From assembly GCA_945952175.1 (NCBI GenBank), contig CAMFHW010000346.1, forward strand, positions 1 through 5,016: DNA of 5,016 bases, written 5' to 3'. Source of the DNA: an uncultured Phenylobacterium sp. GTDB taxonomy: Bacteria; Pseudomonadota; Alphaproteobacteria; Caulobacterales; Caulobacteraceae. Below the pieces are notes generated by a model that did not search any database, was not told the origin of the DNA, and worked only from the letters and a program-made list of their open reading frames with translations. Positions 4,828-5,016 of this stretch are shown in pieces. A program made the translations under genes and the position numbers. Every line of letters starts with the position of its first letter. Within the stretch, counting starts at the first letter, position 1.

Positions 4828-5016
4828 ATGATCGCGCCCTCCCGCTGGAGAACGCTGTCGGTCGCGGCGGCCCTGATCTTCGGCATCCTCTTCACCCTGC
4901 CGAACCTGCTGCCGCAGTCGGCCCGTGACGCCCTGCCGGGCTTCCTGCCGAAGAAGACGCTGAACTTGGGCCTCGACCTCCAGGGCGGGTCGTACCTGCT
5001 CTACGAGGTCGACACC
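4828..5016 (+). CDS. secD: Protein translocase subunit SecD (5' part only)
   Basis: SecD is the larger partner of SecDF, an inner-membrane machine that uses the proton gradient to help pull proteins out of the Sec channel. Only the first 63 codons are present and the window ends in frame. Visible are a basic start (SRWR), the first membrane helix (about residues 10-28, ending LPNLLP) and the hallmark LNLGLDLQGGSYLLYEVD (45-62) that opens the first periplasmic domain. The ATG at 4828 is supported by position relative to the helix; the upstream GGTCGACCCGG is a weak SD, so coupling to yajC, 10 bases away, is likely. The gene is cut by the window edge, not broken. Confidence 0.95.
   Translation, partial: MIAPSRWRTLSVAAALIFGILFTLPNLLPQSARDALPGFLPKKTLNLGLDLQGGSYLLYEVDT

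Noticed and set aside
3794..4831. 345-codon plus-strand open frame opposite the DUF815 gene and running through yajC in another frame
   Set aside because: It is a His/Arg/Gln-rich translation without domains and crosses two well-recognised genes.

Overview
The window reads as high-GC alphaproteobacterial chromosome, most likely from the Caulobacteraceae (Caulobacter or Phenylobacterium type). The grounds are strong G/C bias at third codon positions, a DipM-like division protein, a perfect CtrA-type box (TTAA-N7-TTAAC), and the order surE - pcm - dipM / DUF815 ATPase / yajC - secD. The genus cannot be fixed from the sequence alone.

Layout. Positions 1-117 are a GC-rich, highly palindromic leader ending in a strong Shine-Dalgarno sequence. 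surE (118-900, nucleotidase) and pcm (902-1579, isoaspartyl protein repair methyltransferase) follow, one base apart and probably cotranscribed. A 105-bp gap with the CtrA-type box and one GANTC site leads into dipM (1685-3514): an exported protein with four LysM domains, a proline-rich linker and a LytM/M23 domain that has lost catalytic residues. Three bases beyond its stop is the stop of a convergent gene (3518-4357, minus) for a DUF815 AAA+-like ATPase. That gene is divergent from yajC (4470-4817), which is followed after 10 bp by the start of secD (4828 to the window end).

How the genes relate. surE and pcm are a housekeeping and repair pair. DipM is expected to bind septal peptidoglycan in the periplasm and regulate hydrolases rather than cut. 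The order surE-pcm-(LysM+LytM gene) matches surE-pcm-nlpD of enterobacteria, where NlpD is likewise a non-catalytic amidase activator, so dipM looks like a positional counterpart of nlpD. yajC-secD is the start of the Sec translocon accessory operon, with secF expected beyond the window.

No mobile element, CRISPR array, tRNA, rRNA or defence system is visible. The region is conserved chromosomal backbone. The points worth a second look are regulatory (CtrA/GANTC at dipM, a hairpin over the surE ribosome binding site, a possibly leaderless DUF815 gene) and the degenerate LytM domain of DipM. No stretch over 300 bp lacks a gene.
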